Positions 17,277-26,269 are shown, numbered from the stretch's first letter. The stretch is 64,000 nucleotides of DNA from Mesorhizobium sp. 131-2-1 (GCF_016756535.1 NZ_AP023247.1:248001-312000), one strand, 5' to 3'. The notes: generated by a model from the letters alone, not told the origin. Program-made: numbers and translations.

Positions 17277-19127
17277 ATGGCCGCGATCCTTCGCCTGTCG
17301 CTGTTTCGGGATATTGCCGGCTTCGGCGCCGTCATGGCCCGGATCGGCGGACGGCGGACATGGATCGCGCTCATCTTCCTTATCCTAGGAAGCCTGACCG
17401 AGGGCATCTCGATCCTGCTGCTCATCCCGCTGCTGCATCTTATCGGCAGGTCCGACAAGGATTTCGCGATCAGGCTGCCCGACAACCCTGTCCTGCACTG
17501 GCTGGTGCCCGGCGGAACGCTCGGGCTGGCGACGGTGCTTTGCCTGCTCGTCGGCCTCGTCGCGCTGCAGGCAGGCTTCAACCGCTTCAAGTCCGTCTAC
17601 ATGGCGCGGCTGCTCTATGATTTCGTCAACCGCCTGCGCATGGATTTGTTCGAGAGCATCGGCAGAGCGCGCTGGGGCATTTTCGCGCGCACGCGCAGTT
17701 CAGATCTCGACCATGCACTGACCGGCGACATCGACCGCGTACAGGCCGCCGCCTTCTCGCTGCTGATGCTGGCGCAGACCATCGTGCTTCTGGCCGGCTA
17801 TCTCGTGGTGTCGTTGTTCATCTCGCCGGTCATGACTTCGTTCGCCATCGTCATCGGCGTGCTGATGTTCGCGGCACTGCGGCCCTTCCGCTCGCGCGCG
17901 ACGGCCTATGGCCGGGTGCTCACCGCCAATCGCCAGGACCAGTACCGCACCGTCTCGGAGTTCCTCGGCGGCATCAAGGTGGCGAAGAGCCTGAATGTCG
18001 AGGCGAGCTATTTCGCGCAGCTGCGGACGACGCTCGAGAAAATGAAAGCCGACAACATCAACTATGTGCGCAACAGCACGATCGGCACGGCTCTGTTCCA
18101 GGTGGCGAGCGTCATCGGCCTCAGCCTGTTCATCTACATCGCGCTCACCCGGTTCCATCTCTCGCTGGCCGAGATCGTCGTGCTGCTCCTGGTCTTCATG
18201 CGGATCGCGCCGCGCTTCATGGACATGCAGACGCAGGCGCAGCAGCTGCTGATCAACCTGCCCGCCTACGCCTCGATGCAAGACCTGCAGAGGCGCTTCG
18301 ACGCCGAGCGCGAGCCGGCGGGCAGCCAGGGCGTGCAGGTCGGGAGGTTGACCCTCGATATCGGGCTCAACATACGCGATGTCTCGCTTGCCTATGGCGG
18401 CCTTGCCGATGGCGCGGAGGGCAGGCCCGTCGTCAGCGGCATCACCTTCGGCCTTCCCGCCGGCAAGGTCACCGCCCTTATCGGCCCTTCGGGATCCGGC
18501 AAGAGCACGATCGCCGACATGCTGCTTGGCCTACTCGAACCGACACAAGGCAATATCCTCGCCGACGGTGTCGAGATCGGACCGGAAAACCGCAGGCTTT
18601 GGCGCGACCAGGTGGCCTATGTGCCGCAGGATGTGTTCCTGCTGCATGATTCGATCGCGGCGAACCTCAGACTTGCGGCGCCGGAAGCCAGCGATGGCGA
18701 GCTCTGGGCGGCATTGCGCGCGGCGCACGCAGCCGATTTCGTCAAGGGGCTGGAGAAGCGGCTGGACACGGTGGTCGGCGATCGCGGCATCCGGCTCTCC
18801 GGCGGCGAACGCCAGCGAATCGCGCTGGCGCGAGCGCTGCTGCGCAAGCCATCGCTGCTCATCCTCGACGAAGCGACCAGCGCGCTCGACTGGCAGAACC
18901 AGTCGCTGATCGCCAAGTCCATCGACGGGCTGCGCGGCACGATGACGATCCTGACCATCGCGCACCGGCCGTCGATGATCGCCTTCGCCGACTGGGTGGT
19001 GGCCATCGAAAACGGCCGCATCGTCGAGGTCGGGCAGTATCAGCGGCTGAAGGCGAAATCCGGCAGCCGGCTGTCCAGGATGCTGTCGGGCGAGCAGGCG
19101 GAACACGATATCGCCGACGCCAGTTGA
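17277..19127 (+). CDS. ABC exporter of the lasso cluster (D)
   Basis: 616 residues, a fused membrane and ATPase half-transporter. Five to six membrane segments fill residues 25-320 (ALIFLILGSLTEGISILLLIPL, LLMLAQTIVLLAGYLVVSLF). The ATPase has Walker A ALIGPSGSGKST near 400, signature LSGGERQRIALARALL near 507 and Walker B LLILDEATSALD near 527. No N-terminal C39 peptidase is present, which fits because B2 removes the leader. It would act as a homodimer to export the mature peptide and give self-immunity. It starts 8 bp after the kinase gene and closes the operon. Confidence 0.88.
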   Translation: MAAILRLSLFRDIAGFGAVMARIGGRRTWIALIFLILGSLTEGISILLLIPLLHLIGRSDKDFAIRLPDNPVLHWLVPGGTLGLATVLCLLVGLVALQAGFNRFKSVYMARLLYDFVNRLRMDLFESIGRARWGIFARTRSSDLDHALTGDIDRVQAAAFSLLMLAQTIVLLAGYLVVSLFISPVMTSFAIVIGVLMFAALRPFRSRATAYGRVLTANRQDQYRTVSEFLGGIKVAKSLNVEASYFAQLRTTLEKMKADNINYVRNSTIGTALFQVASVIGLSLFIYIALTRFHLSLAEIVVLLLVFMRIAPRFMDMQTQAQQLLINLPAYASMQDLQRRFDAEREPAGSQGVQVGRLTLDIGLNIRDVSLAYGGLADGAEGRPVVSGITFGLPAGKVTALIGPSGSGKSTIADMLLGLLEPTQGNILADGVEIGPENRRLWRDQVAYVPQDVFLLHDSIAANLRLAAPEASDGELWAALRAAHAADFVKGLEKRLDTVVGDRGIRLSGGERQRIALARALLRKPSLLILDEATSALDWQNQSLIAKSIDGLRGTMTILTIAHRPSMIAFADWVVAIENGRIVEVGQYQRLKAKSGSRLSRMLSGEQAEHDIADAS

Positions 19128-19163
19128 GGGCGCCTCGATTCGTTGTTTCAGCAGGATGCCGCG

Positions 19164-19436
19164 TCAGCGGATGCTGCGCCGGGCGCTGAACTTCTCGCCC
19201 TCGGCCGCCTTCGGCGCACCAAGGTTCCTTTCGGCCTCGCGGAGCCTGTCGGCCGGGGTCGGCGCGCTCCTGGCGACTATGAGATAGACGAGCAGAAAAT
19301 AACCCGCCTGGATGATGGCGGCGCAAGCGACGGCGCGCAGCACGATCGTGCCGGACGAGGCGCCATCGAAATAGGACCACGAGATCACGATCGCGAGGGC
19401 GAACAGCATCCCGACGATGAATTTTGGCAGTGACAT
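19164..19436 (-). CDS. exoX: EPS production repressor, ExoX-like
   Basis: About 90 residues: two membrane helices (FIVGMLFALAIVISWSYF; VACAAIIQAGYFLLVYLIVA) and a basic tail with RLREAERNLG. This is the layout of the ExoX/PsiA family, small inner-membrane proteins that dampen EPS synthesis by acting on the priming transferase ExoY. It is divergent from exoY, as exoX is in S. meliloti. The MSLPKF start is the family's usual start; a longer frame is open upstream. The gene is convergent with the lasso exporter, marking the right border of the inserted cluster. Confidence 0.78.
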   Translation of the reverse strand: MSLPKFIVGMLFALAIVISWSYFDGASSGTIVLRAVACAAIIQAGYFLLVYLIVARSAPTPADRLREAERNLGAPKAAEGEKFSARRSIR

Positions 19437-20043
19437 GTCCGCCGATCCATCAACCGACGCGAGCATGCAAAAGTGACGGCTTACCCACCCGAGTATCTCC
19501 CCATGCGCCACGCGAGCTTATCCGGCTGCTCGCTTTCGACCGGTTGCTTCCGGCCTTCCCAACCTATCCAAACTCTAACAGGAACAGTTTGCGACTCTAT
19601 TAAGGCGGGGAACCGCCAGCAAGGCCAAACGCAAATAATTTTGAGTGGGTTTTCGGGTTCGACTCTGCCATGCTGCGTCGCACACGCAGGCTGCACAGCC
19701 GATTGCGAAAAGCGGATTTTGCTGCAGTAGAATCTACAATATTAATTAGTATTTTACTCTAATAACTTAGCTGAGATAGTGATTCGGAGGCACGTTAAGG
19801 GCATTCACTCTCTGGCAAAGAACGATACGCCCAAAATCGGCCTCAAAAAGGCACTACATTTCCTAGTGTTGCTCATAGATTGTCACAAACGTGCCACAAA
19901 GGTGATTTTTTGAGCAGCGCGCGTTTATTATTTAGTCAAATCATGACGTGACTATTTCACTGCGATGGGAAATTGTGTGTTGCGCTGCAGCATTTTTTTG
20001 ATATCTTGCCGTAAACCATTCGTTCAACGTATGGAGTTGCGGT
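19437..20043. promoter_or_regulatory. Divergent exoX-exoY control region
   Basis: About 600 bases with no credible gene, clearly AT-richer than the flanks between 19735 and 19960. It holds the shared motif TTGCGCTGCAGCA at 19980-19992 facing exoY, and a weaker copy (TGCTGCGTCGCAC, 19671-19683) facing exoX. Its unusual length for this locus suggests several regulator sites. Confidence 0.5.
19980..19992 (+). promoter_or_regulatory. Shared 13-bp motif TTGCGCTGCAGCA upstream of exoY
   Basis: Exact match to TTGCGNTGCAGCA on the coding strand, 51 bases before the exoY start and followed by a T-tract. The same layout is seen before the lasso precursor. Confidence 0.65.
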
Positions 20044-20721
20044 ATGAGGGATATTGCCAAGTCGGCCGATGCGGGTTTTCCGCAGGCCGGCATCGATTTT
20101 CCGCCACCGATCGGCGGTCTGCTTAAGCGTGGTTTCGATATCATCGGCTCACTGGCTGGCTTGATGCTTCTGGCCCCGCTGTTCGTGATGGTCGCGCTGC
20201 TGGTCAAGCTGTCCGATGGCGGGCCGATCTTTTATGGCCACAAGCGCATCGGCCGCGGCGGCCGGATCTTCCCGTGCCTCAAGTTCCGCACCATGGTCCA
20301 GGACGGCGAGCGGGTGCTGGCCGCGCATCTTGCCGCCAATCCGGATGCGAATGCAGAGTGGGTCGCGACGCGCAAGCTGAAGAACGACCCGCGCGTCACG
20401 CGCGTCGGCCAGGTGCTACGCAAGCTCAGCCTCGACGAGCTGCCGCAGATCATCAACATCCTGCAGGGCGACATGAGCCTGGTCGGGCCGCGCCCGGTCG
20501 TGCGCGACGAGCTGGAGATCTATGGCAGCGCCGCGGTCTATTATCTGAAGTCGCGTCCGGGCCTCACCGGGCTGTGGCAGGTCAGCGGCCGCAATGACGT
20601 GTCCTATGACAGCCGCGTCGCTTTCGATCGCCACTATGTCGAGAACTGGTCGCTGTTCGAGGACATTCGCATCATCTTCAAGACAGTGCCTGCGGTATGG
20701 ATGTCGCGCGGCAGCTACTGA
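20044..20721 (+). CDS. exoY: Undecaprenyl-phosphate sugar phosphotransferase, ExoY
   Basis: 225 residues of the bacterial sugar transferase family. It starts EPS assembly by moving a hexose-1-phosphate (galactose in succinoglycan) from UDP-sugar to undecaprenyl phosphate. Features are LKRGFDIIGSLAGLMLLAPLFVMVA (membrane hairpin), GGRIFPCLKFRTM, TRVGQVLRKLSLDELPQIINIL and the catalytic-region MSLVGPRPVV. The C-terminal SRPGLTGLWQVSGRNDVSY is typical. It is followed by exoF, as in S. meliloti. Confidence 0.93.
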   Translation: MRDIAKSADAGFPQAGIDFPPPIGGLLKRGFDIIGSLAGLMLLAPLFVMVALLVKLSDGGPIFYGHKRIGRGGRIFPCLKFRTMVQDGERVLAAHLAANPDANAEWVATRKLKNDPRVTRVGQVLRKLSLDELPQIINILQGDMSLVGPRPVVRDELEIYGSAAVYYLKSRPGLTGLWQVSGRNDVSYDSRVAFDRHYVENWSLFEDIRIIFKTVPAVWMSRGSY

Positions 20722-20842
20722 GCCGCCGGCCCAGCCGCGCCAGGGGCGCGGCTCTCTTCGATTGGGACGCCGTTTCGCATTGGAGCGGGCGTCCGGCAGC
20801 AAGCACATCGGGCGATGGGGCAAGCGGATCGGAAACGTTCAG

Positions 20843-22114
20843 TTGAAAACAAACATCTTCAGCATCCTTCGCGACAACGGTCTGTCGCTTCCCATGGTCC
20901 CGGCGCGGTTCACCGTCGCCGGCCTCGCGCTTTTGCTGGCCGTGCCAGCCATGGCCGGCGACTATCAGCTTGGGCCGCAGGACAAGCTCAACATCCGCAT
21001 CGCCGAATGGCAGACGGTCGAGGGCACGTTCCGCGACTGGTCGGCCATCAATGGCGAATATTCGGTCGGCCCGGCCGGAACCCTGTCGGTGCCGTTCGCG
21101 GGAGAATTGCCCGCCGCCGGCAAGACCACCGCCGAGATCGCCGCGGCGATCAGCGAGACGCTGCAGCGTAAGCTGGCGCTTTCGGACAGGCCGGAAGCTT
21201 CGGTGGAAATGGTGCAGTTCCGGCCGTTCTACATTTCCGGCGAAGTGCAGAGCCCCGGGCAATTCCCCTATGTGCCGGAACTGACCGTGCTGAAGGCGGT
21301 CAGCGTTGCCGGCGGCATTCGGCGCAGCGCCGAAAATGGCCCGCAGCAGGACCGCGACCTGATCACCGCCAAGGGCAATTACGACATCTACGACGACCAG
21401 CGGCTTCGCCTCGTCGTAAGGCGCGCCCGCATCGACGCCGAGCTCGCCGACAAGACGACATTCGAGGCGCCGAAGGAAGTGGCCGACGATCCGAAGGTGG
21501 CGACGATCGTCGCCGACGAGATGGCGGTGCTGACGTCCGACCAGAAGAAGCTCAAGCTGAAGCTGCAGGCGCTCGACGACCTGAAAAGCCTGCTGCAGAA
21601 CGAGATCGAGTCGCTGCAGAAGAAGATCGTCAACCAGCAGCGCCAGGTCGACCTCGCCAAGGAGCAGCTCGACAGCGTCGGAGCGCTGGCGCAGAAGGGC
21701 CTGGTCGTGCAGACGCGGGTGCTGAATTCGGAACAGACCATCGCCGACCTGCAGGGCCAGATCCTGGATTACGAGACGGCGATCCTCACCGCCAAGCAGT
21801 CGATCAGCAAGGCAACGCAGGACGCCACCGACGCCGAAAACACGCTGAGATCGAGCCTCGCTTCCGACCGGCAGCAAGTCGAAACCGACCTGAAGGAGGC
21901 AGAACTCAGGGTGGGCATGCAAAAGGGCCTGATGACCGTGGCCTCGGATCCTGCCACGCAGGCGGCCATGACCAACAGCGATCAACCTGCCCTGCTTTAC
22001 GCGCTGGTTCGGGTGGTCAACGGCAAGACGACCGAGGTCGCGGCGACCGAGGATACGCCAGTGCTGCCCGGAGACGTGATCAAGGTGAAGCTGGCGCCGA
22101 TGGCCAGCCAGTAG
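20843..22114 (+). CDS. exoF: Outer-membrane polysaccharide export protein, ExoF
   Basis: About 423 residues. A signal peptide (VAGLALLLAVPAMAG) precedes the poly-export domain DYQLGPQDKLNIRIAEWQTVEG and a SLBB-like segment (PFYISGEVQSPGQFPYVPELTVLKAV). A long coiled coil follows (LKLKLQALDDLKSLLQNEI...), then a C-terminal LPGDVIKVKL. ExoF works with ExoY and the export machinery. The TTG start at 20843 gives a length close to the S. meliloti protein; an ATG at 20894 would begin just before the signal peptide and is nearly as good. It is about 120 bases from exoY and probably co-transcribed. Confidence 0.88.
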   Translation: MKTNIFSILRDNGLSLPMVPARFTVAGLALLLAVPAMAGDYQLGPQDKLNIRIAEWQTVEGTFRDWSAINGEYSVGPAGTLSVPFAGELPAAGKTTAEIAAAISETLQRKLALSDRPEASVEMVQFRPFYISGEVQSPGQFPYVPELTVLKAVSVAGGIRRSAENGPQQDRDLITAKGNYDIYDDQRLRLVVRRARIDAELADKTTFEAPKEVADDPKVATIVADEMAVLTSDQKKLKLKLQALDDLKSLLQNEIESLQKKIVNQQRQVDLAKEQLDSVGALAQKGLVVQTRVLNSEQTIADLQGQILDYETAILTAKQSISKATQDATDAENTLRSSLASDRQQVETDLKEAELRVGMQKGLMTVASDPATQAAMTNSDQPALLYALVRVVNGKTTEVAATEDTPVLPGDVIKVKLAPMASQ

Positions 22115-22239
22115 GCGATCGGCATGTATGGCGCGGGTGGACGCCGGCAAGAATTGAGAAGGCAGCGTCGAGTGCCGCCCGGTGGGGCGCAGGAGAGCCG
22201 CTGAGAAGTCGCGCAGCGATCCGCTGATGAAGGCCACGA

Positions 22240-23331
22240 ATGCAGCCGGCAACCCGTCACGTCTACCTCAATCTCGACGCGTTGCGCGGCGTGGCGGCGA
22301 TCAGCGTCATGCTCTACCATTTCTCGCCGTTCATCGCCGACGGCAAGGTGCTGCCGTCGAGCTATCTCGCGGTCGACCTGTTCTTCCTGCTCAGCGGCTT
22401 CGTCATCGCGCACGCCTATGACCGCAAGATCGAGAGCGGGATGGGGTTCGGGACCTTCCTGCTGGTCCGGCTGATACGGCTCTATCCGCTCTATCTCGCC
22501 GGCACACTGCTCGGCGCCTTCTACCTGCTGATCAAGAACAGGCTGATGCCCGGCGAATACATGCCGATGTCCGACATCGCGCTGATGCTGACGACGGGCA
22601 TGCTGTTCATCCCGCTGGTCGGCAACGCCTATCACACGATCTTCCCGCTCAATCCCGCTTCCTGGTCGCTGTTCTTCGAGCTGCTGGTCAACATCGCCTA
22701 TGTGCTCCTGTTCTTCGTCCTGTCGAAGCGGGTGCTCTCGGTGCTGATCACCGGCAGCCTAGCCTTGCTTGTTCTTGCCGCGGTGCTCTCCGGCACGCTC
22801 GATTTCGGCATGACCGGCCAGACCATCGCGAGCGGTTTGCCGCGCGTCACCTTCTCGTTCTTTCTCGGCGTGTTGCTCTGCCGGTCCATGGCGCAGGTCC
22901 AGGGGAATCTCGGCTTCCTGCGGCGCGGCTACTGGGTCGAGATCGCGCTTGTGCTGACGCTGGTCATCTTCGCCATCGCGCCATCAGGCGGCGGCGCGCG
23001 CGCCGCCTATGATCTGATCTGCGTGGTGCTTTTGTTCCCGGTCATGGTGACGGTCGGGGCGGTGGCGCCCAACGCGCCGCGCCTGTCGAAGCTCTACAGC
23101 TGGCTCGGGCGGATCTCCTACCCGATCTACATCATCCACACGCCGATGCTGATGATCATCGCGGGGGCGGGCAAGGCCGTCTCGATCGATCCGTTCGCCA
23201 ACCACCCCTGGTTCGGCATCGCCATGGCGGGCGCGGTGGTCGTCATCGCCGATATCGCGACGCGCATCTATGACGAACCGGTGCGGCGCTTCCTGCAGCG
23301 GCTGACGCAGCGCTCGCGCGCCATCGCCTGA
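22240..23331 (+). CDS. exoZ: Membrane acyltransferase, ExoZ-like
   Basis: 363 residues, acyltransferase 3 family with about ten membrane helices. Family features are LRGVAAISVMLYHFSPF with its conserved His, DLFFLLSGFVIAHAYDRK and SWSLFFELLVNIAYV. In succinoglycan synthesis ExoZ transfers acetyl groups to the repeat unit in the membrane; this protein probably acetylates the local EPS. It follows exoF by 125 bases on the same strand. The symbol rests on family and context; other O-acyltransferases look alike. Confidence 0.8.
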   Translation: MQPATRHVYLNLDALRGVAAISVMLYHFSPFIADGKVLPSSYLAVDLFFLLSGFVIAHAYDRKIESGMGFGTFLLVRLIRLYPLYLAGTLLGAFYLLIKNRLMPGEYMPMSDIALMLTTGMLFIPLVGNAYHTIFPLNPASWSLFFELLVNIAYVLLFFVLSKRVLSVLITGSLALLVLAAVLSGTLDFGMTGQTIASGLPRVTFSFFLGVLLCRSMAQVQGNLGFLRRGYWVEIALVLTLVIFAIAPSGGGARAAYDLICVVLLFPVMVTVGAVAPNAPRLSKLYSWLGRISYPIYIIHTPMLMIIAGAGKAVSIDPFANHPWFGIAMAGAVVVIADIATRIYDEPVRRFLQRLTQRSRAIA

Positions 23332-23355
23332 GTTTTTCCCAACGAGAGCACGCGC

Positions 23356-24624
23356 TCAGCCGCTTGCGGGCTTCGCTTCCTGGATCGCGACGCGCGCGCG
23401 CTGCGGGCGGACCGTCGCGGGAGCCGGGCGCAGCTTGAACAGCCCGTAATAGACGACGAACGAGGCGGTAAAATACGGGCCGAGGATCTCGACCTCGAAG
23501 AAGGAGCGGAGCAGCATGAGCCCCACCGCGCCGGCCAGGACGACCGAATCGGCGCGCCAGTCGCGGAAGACCACCGACGAGACATGTCCGTAGAAGGACC
23601 GCAGGATGACCATGGCGATCAGCGTCACGCCGACGAAGCCGAGCTCGACCAGCGTCTCGATATAGGTGTTGTGGAAATGGAAGCCGGTGCGGGTGGTGAT
23701 GTAGAACTCGGCCCACAACCGCTCGGCCTCGGCGAAGCCCTGCACCCAGTAGGCGGCGTAACCATAGCCGAGGATCGGGAATTGCTGCGCGGCCTCCCAG
23801 CCCTGCTCCCACAGATACGTGCGTCCGGTGAGCGTCGAATCCTTGCCGAAGATGCCGAGCACGAAATCGAGCAGGCCAAGATTGAGCGCGGCCATGACCG
23901 CCCCCAGAAGCGCGCAGGCGCCGACCGTGAACAGCACCCGCCGGTAGCGGCGCGACAGCACCTTGCTCATGCCGAGCAGCATGACGACACCCAGCGCCGC
24001 CGGCAGCGACGCCACCGAGGTGGCGGAGTGGGCGATCGCAAGCATATAGAGCGACAGCAGGCCGATCGGCGCCGTCCAGACCAGGCTTTGCCAGCCGCGA
24101 CGGTAGAAGATGGCAAAGACGAAGCAGAAATAAAGGCCGAGCGAGGCGAAGAAGCCGACCTGATTCTTGGAACCGAAGGCGCCGACGAAATTGGTGGTGC
24201 CGTCGATTGTGTCGAGCGCATAGCCGCCGACGCGCAGCGAATAAAGCAGCACGATGAAGATGCCGATCAGCGAGCCGACCACCAGCGTGCGCACGCTGAC
24301 CGTGCGCGCGGCGACGTAGGCGCACACTATGTGCGAGAAGTACTGCAGCGCCGCGCGTGCCGTGGTGCCGGGCGCATGCGACCAGAACACTGAGAAGCAG
24401 ATATAGGCAGCGAACAGCAGCGGCAGCCAGGCATCGGAGAGATGCCGCAGGAACCGCCGGTAGTCGACCAGGATCAGGGGCAGCCAGACCGCATAATAGG
24501 CGAGGATGAGGATCTTGCCGAAATTGGTGGAATAGGCGAAGGCGAAGATCGAGATGGCAATGGCGAAGGTGCCGTAGACGGCATTCCTGTCCGGATCGAT
24601 CAACAAGGATTTTGGAATCTTCAT
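23356..24624 (-). CDS. exoQ: EPS polymerase, ExoQ / O-antigen ligase family
   Basis: 422 residues with about ten to twelve membrane helices. The large periplasmic loop has GKDSTLTGRTYLWEQGWEA and GFHFHNTYIETLVELGFVG, the Wzy/WaaL-type pattern (TGR...W and HN.Y) of ExoQ and related polymerases. It would join EPS repeats in the periplasm. It is convergent with the acyltransferase gene, with only 24 bases between them. Upstream, TTGTGCAGTGCAATATAAC (24718-24736) is a degenerate relative of the shared motif. Confidence 0.85.
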   Translation of the reverse strand: MKIPKSLLIDPDRNAVYGTFAIAISIFAFAYSTNFGKILILAYYAVWLPLILVDYRRFLRHLSDAWLPLLFAAYICFSVFWSHAPGTTARAALQYFSHIVCAYVAARTVSVRTLVVGSLIGIFIVLLYSLRVGGYALDTIDGTTNFVGAFGSKNQVGFFASLGLYFCFVFAIFYRRGWQSLVWTAPIGLLSLYMLAIAHSATSVASLPAALGVVMLLGMSKVLSRRYRRVLFTVGACALLGAVMAALNLGLLDFVLGIFGKDSTLTGRTYLWEQGWEAAQQFPILGYGYAAYWVQGFAEAERLWAEFYITTRTGFHFHNTYIETLVELGFVGVTLIAMVILRSFYGHVSSVVFRDWRADSVVLAGAVGLMLLRSFFEVEILGPYFTASFVVYYGLFKLRPAPATVRPQRARVAIQEAKPASG

Positions 24625-24717
24625 ATCCCTACCGGATTTCTCTTTCGCTGAGCCCTCGGGAGCGGGCTGTCAAAGGCCGGTCTGAAGCCCCGGGACGTTC
24701 CCCGATCCGGGCTTCCA

Positions 24718-24736
24718 TTGTGCAGTGCAATATAAC
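24718..24736 (-). promoter_or_regulatory. Degenerate motif upstream of exoQ
   Basis: The plus strand reads TTGTGCAGTGCAATATAAC. Reverse-complemented toward exoQ it starts GTTATATTGCACTGCACAA, with TTGCACTGCACAA matching the shared TTGCGNTGCAGCA at 9 of 12 defined positions. The GTTATATTGCA part also occurs at 12823-12833 near the nucleotidyltransferase gene. The rest of the 24625-24885 gap shows nothing. Confidence 0.35.
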
Positions 24737-24885
24737 TTACCGCCCTATCGCCCGGCACTCAACGGCAAATGTTGTCGCGGGCTAACAACGGCCCGCAGGC
24801 CATGTTGCACAGGCGCATGGCGCGAATACGGCGACGCGGCGCGTGGTTCAGCCGGGCAGGAGAAGAGGGCGACGATGTCTGGTAG

Positions 24886-25713
24886 CTACCACAGGGCGCC
24901 GCCGGTGACCTGGATGTTCTCCATGGTGATGCCCCTGGCCGCGTCCGAGCACAGGAACACCGCAAGCGCGGCAATCTCCTCCGGCTGCAGCATGCGGCCC
25001 TGAGGATTGCCCTTCCTGAGCTCGTCCATCGCCTCCTCGACGCTGCGGCCCTTGCCTTCCCGCGCCACCACTTGAGCGACGTTGCGGCGCATCAGCTCGG
25101 TCTCGACCCAGGTCGGGCTGATCATGACACAGGTGACGCCGTGCGGGGCGCCTTCCAGCGCCACGCAGCGGGTGAGGCCGAGCAGGCCGGCCTTGGAAGC
25201 GCAGTAGGCCGGATTGTCCTTCCAGCCGACGGTGGCGGCGGTGGAGCCGATGTTGACGATGCGGCCCCAGCCGCGCTCGATCATCGCTGGCAGCACGGCA
25301 CGCGCGGTGCGGAAGGCGCCGGTGAGATTGGTGTCGACGATCTTGTCCCAAAGTTCGTCGGAATGACCGCAGACCGGCTGCTCGGCGGTGGTGCCGGCGG
25401 CATTGACGAGGATGTCGATCGGTCCGAGCGCCGCTTGCGCCTCCGCAACGAAATGGTTGGTGAAATCGCTGTCGCGCACGTCGAGGTGCGCGGCGTGGAC
25501 TCGCGTGCCATGCGCTGCCAACGCCGACCGGACACGCTCGATCTCGTCAGCGCCTGGATAGTAGGCGGCGTCGCTGCTGGCCGAATCTGGAGCGGCCACG
25601 TAGGAGCCGACGGCGACGTTGGCCCCGGCCTGGGCAAGCGCGGTGGCGATGGCGAACCCCATGCCGGAGAAGCCGCCGGTGACGATCGCGTTGCGGCCGG
25701 ACAAATTGGTCAT
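24886..25713 (-). CDS. Short-chain dehydrogenase/reductase
   Basis: 275-residue classical SDR. The NAD(P) loop is VTGGFSGMGFAIA near residue 11; LVNAAGTT is the structural NAG motif; catalytic Ser-Tyr-Lys fall in NIGSTAATVG and YCASKAGLLG. It is the last gene of the acetone-carboxylase row, 49 bases after the gamma subunit. Possible substrates are 3-hydroxybutyrate/acetoacetate, downstream of acetone carboxylation, or 2-propanol, upstream of it; the sequence does not decide. The C-terminal GGALW is usual for the family. Confidence 0.8.
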   Translation of the reverse strand: MTNLSGRNAIVTGGFSGMGFAIATALAQAGANVAVGSYVAAPDSASSDAAYYPGADEIERVRSALAAHGTRVHAAHLDVRDSDFTNHFVAEAQAALGPIDILVNAAGTTAEQPVCGHSDELWDKIVDTNLTGAFRTARAVLPAMIERGWGRIVNIGSTAATVGWKDNPAYCASKAGLLGLTRCVALEGAPHGVTCVMISPTWVETELMRRNVAQVVAREGKGRSVEEAMDELRKGNPQGRMLQPEEIAALAVFLCSDAARGITMENIQVTGGALW

Positions 25714-25762
25714 CGAGCACCTCCGGTATCAGGTGGCTGCATAACCTCCCCGCCCATCGCCA

Positions 25763-26269
25763 TCAACCTCGCTTGCTTGACGGTTCCAGCGGCTTGCCCA
25801 GCCAGTCGCGGTAGAAGCCCTCGAGGTCCGGCTCGAAGTCGTGCACGATCGGATAGCCGGGCGCGGCCGCTTCGACCTCGTGGAGGGTGCCGCATTGCGG
25901 GCAGATGAATTCGCGGATCTCCATCCAGTCCGGGTCCGGCAAGTCGCTGTTGGGGTAGATCTCACGCAGCGATTCCTCTGTGTTGCGCACGATGATCGCG
26001 GCCTTCAGCTTCCAGTTCTGGCGGTAGTCGCCGAAGGAACGGCCGCACTCGCATTTCGTCACCCGCTCGTCGCCGCTCTGGCAGATGAAGAGGTGATCGC
26101 CGACGGGGAGCAGGATCGGGTCGCTCCAGCCGACGCGGTCCTGCAGCACGGCGACATATTTGAAGAAGCGGTCGTCGTCCTTGTAGGCGCTCATGATGCG
26201 GCGCGTCTGCGGCCAGGGCAGCGTGCCGGCAACCAGATCGGCGATGACTTCCTTGCTGTATGAGGTCAT
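25763..26269 (-). CDS. acxC: Acetone carboxylase gamma subunit
   Basis: 168 residues. Two cysteine pairs, TKCECGRSFGD and FICPQCGTLHEVE, form a zinc-ribbon-like site typical of the gamma subunit. The protein also has DLVAGTLPWPQTRRIMSAYKDDDRFFKYV near the N-terminus and PIVHDFEPDLEGFYRDWLGKPL at the end. Together with alpha and beta it makes the alpha2-beta2-gamma2 complex that carboxylates acetone to acetoacetate with ATP. Its start overlaps the alpha stop by four bases. Confidence 0.88.
   Translation of the reverse strand: MTSYSKEVIADLVAGTLPWPQTRRIMSAYKDDDRFFKYVAVLQDRVGWSDPILLPVGDHLFICQSGDERVTKCECGRSFGDYRQNWKLKAAIIVRNTEESLREIYPNSDLPDPDWMEIREFICPQCGTLHEVEAAAPGYPIVHDFEPDLEGFYRDWLGKPLEPSSKRG

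Noticed and set aside
9022..24624. Lasso isopeptidase (AtxE-like) and TonB receptor genes
   Set aside because: Looked for because they accompany many proteobacterial lasso clusters; none is present, and the cluster uses an ABC exporter instead.
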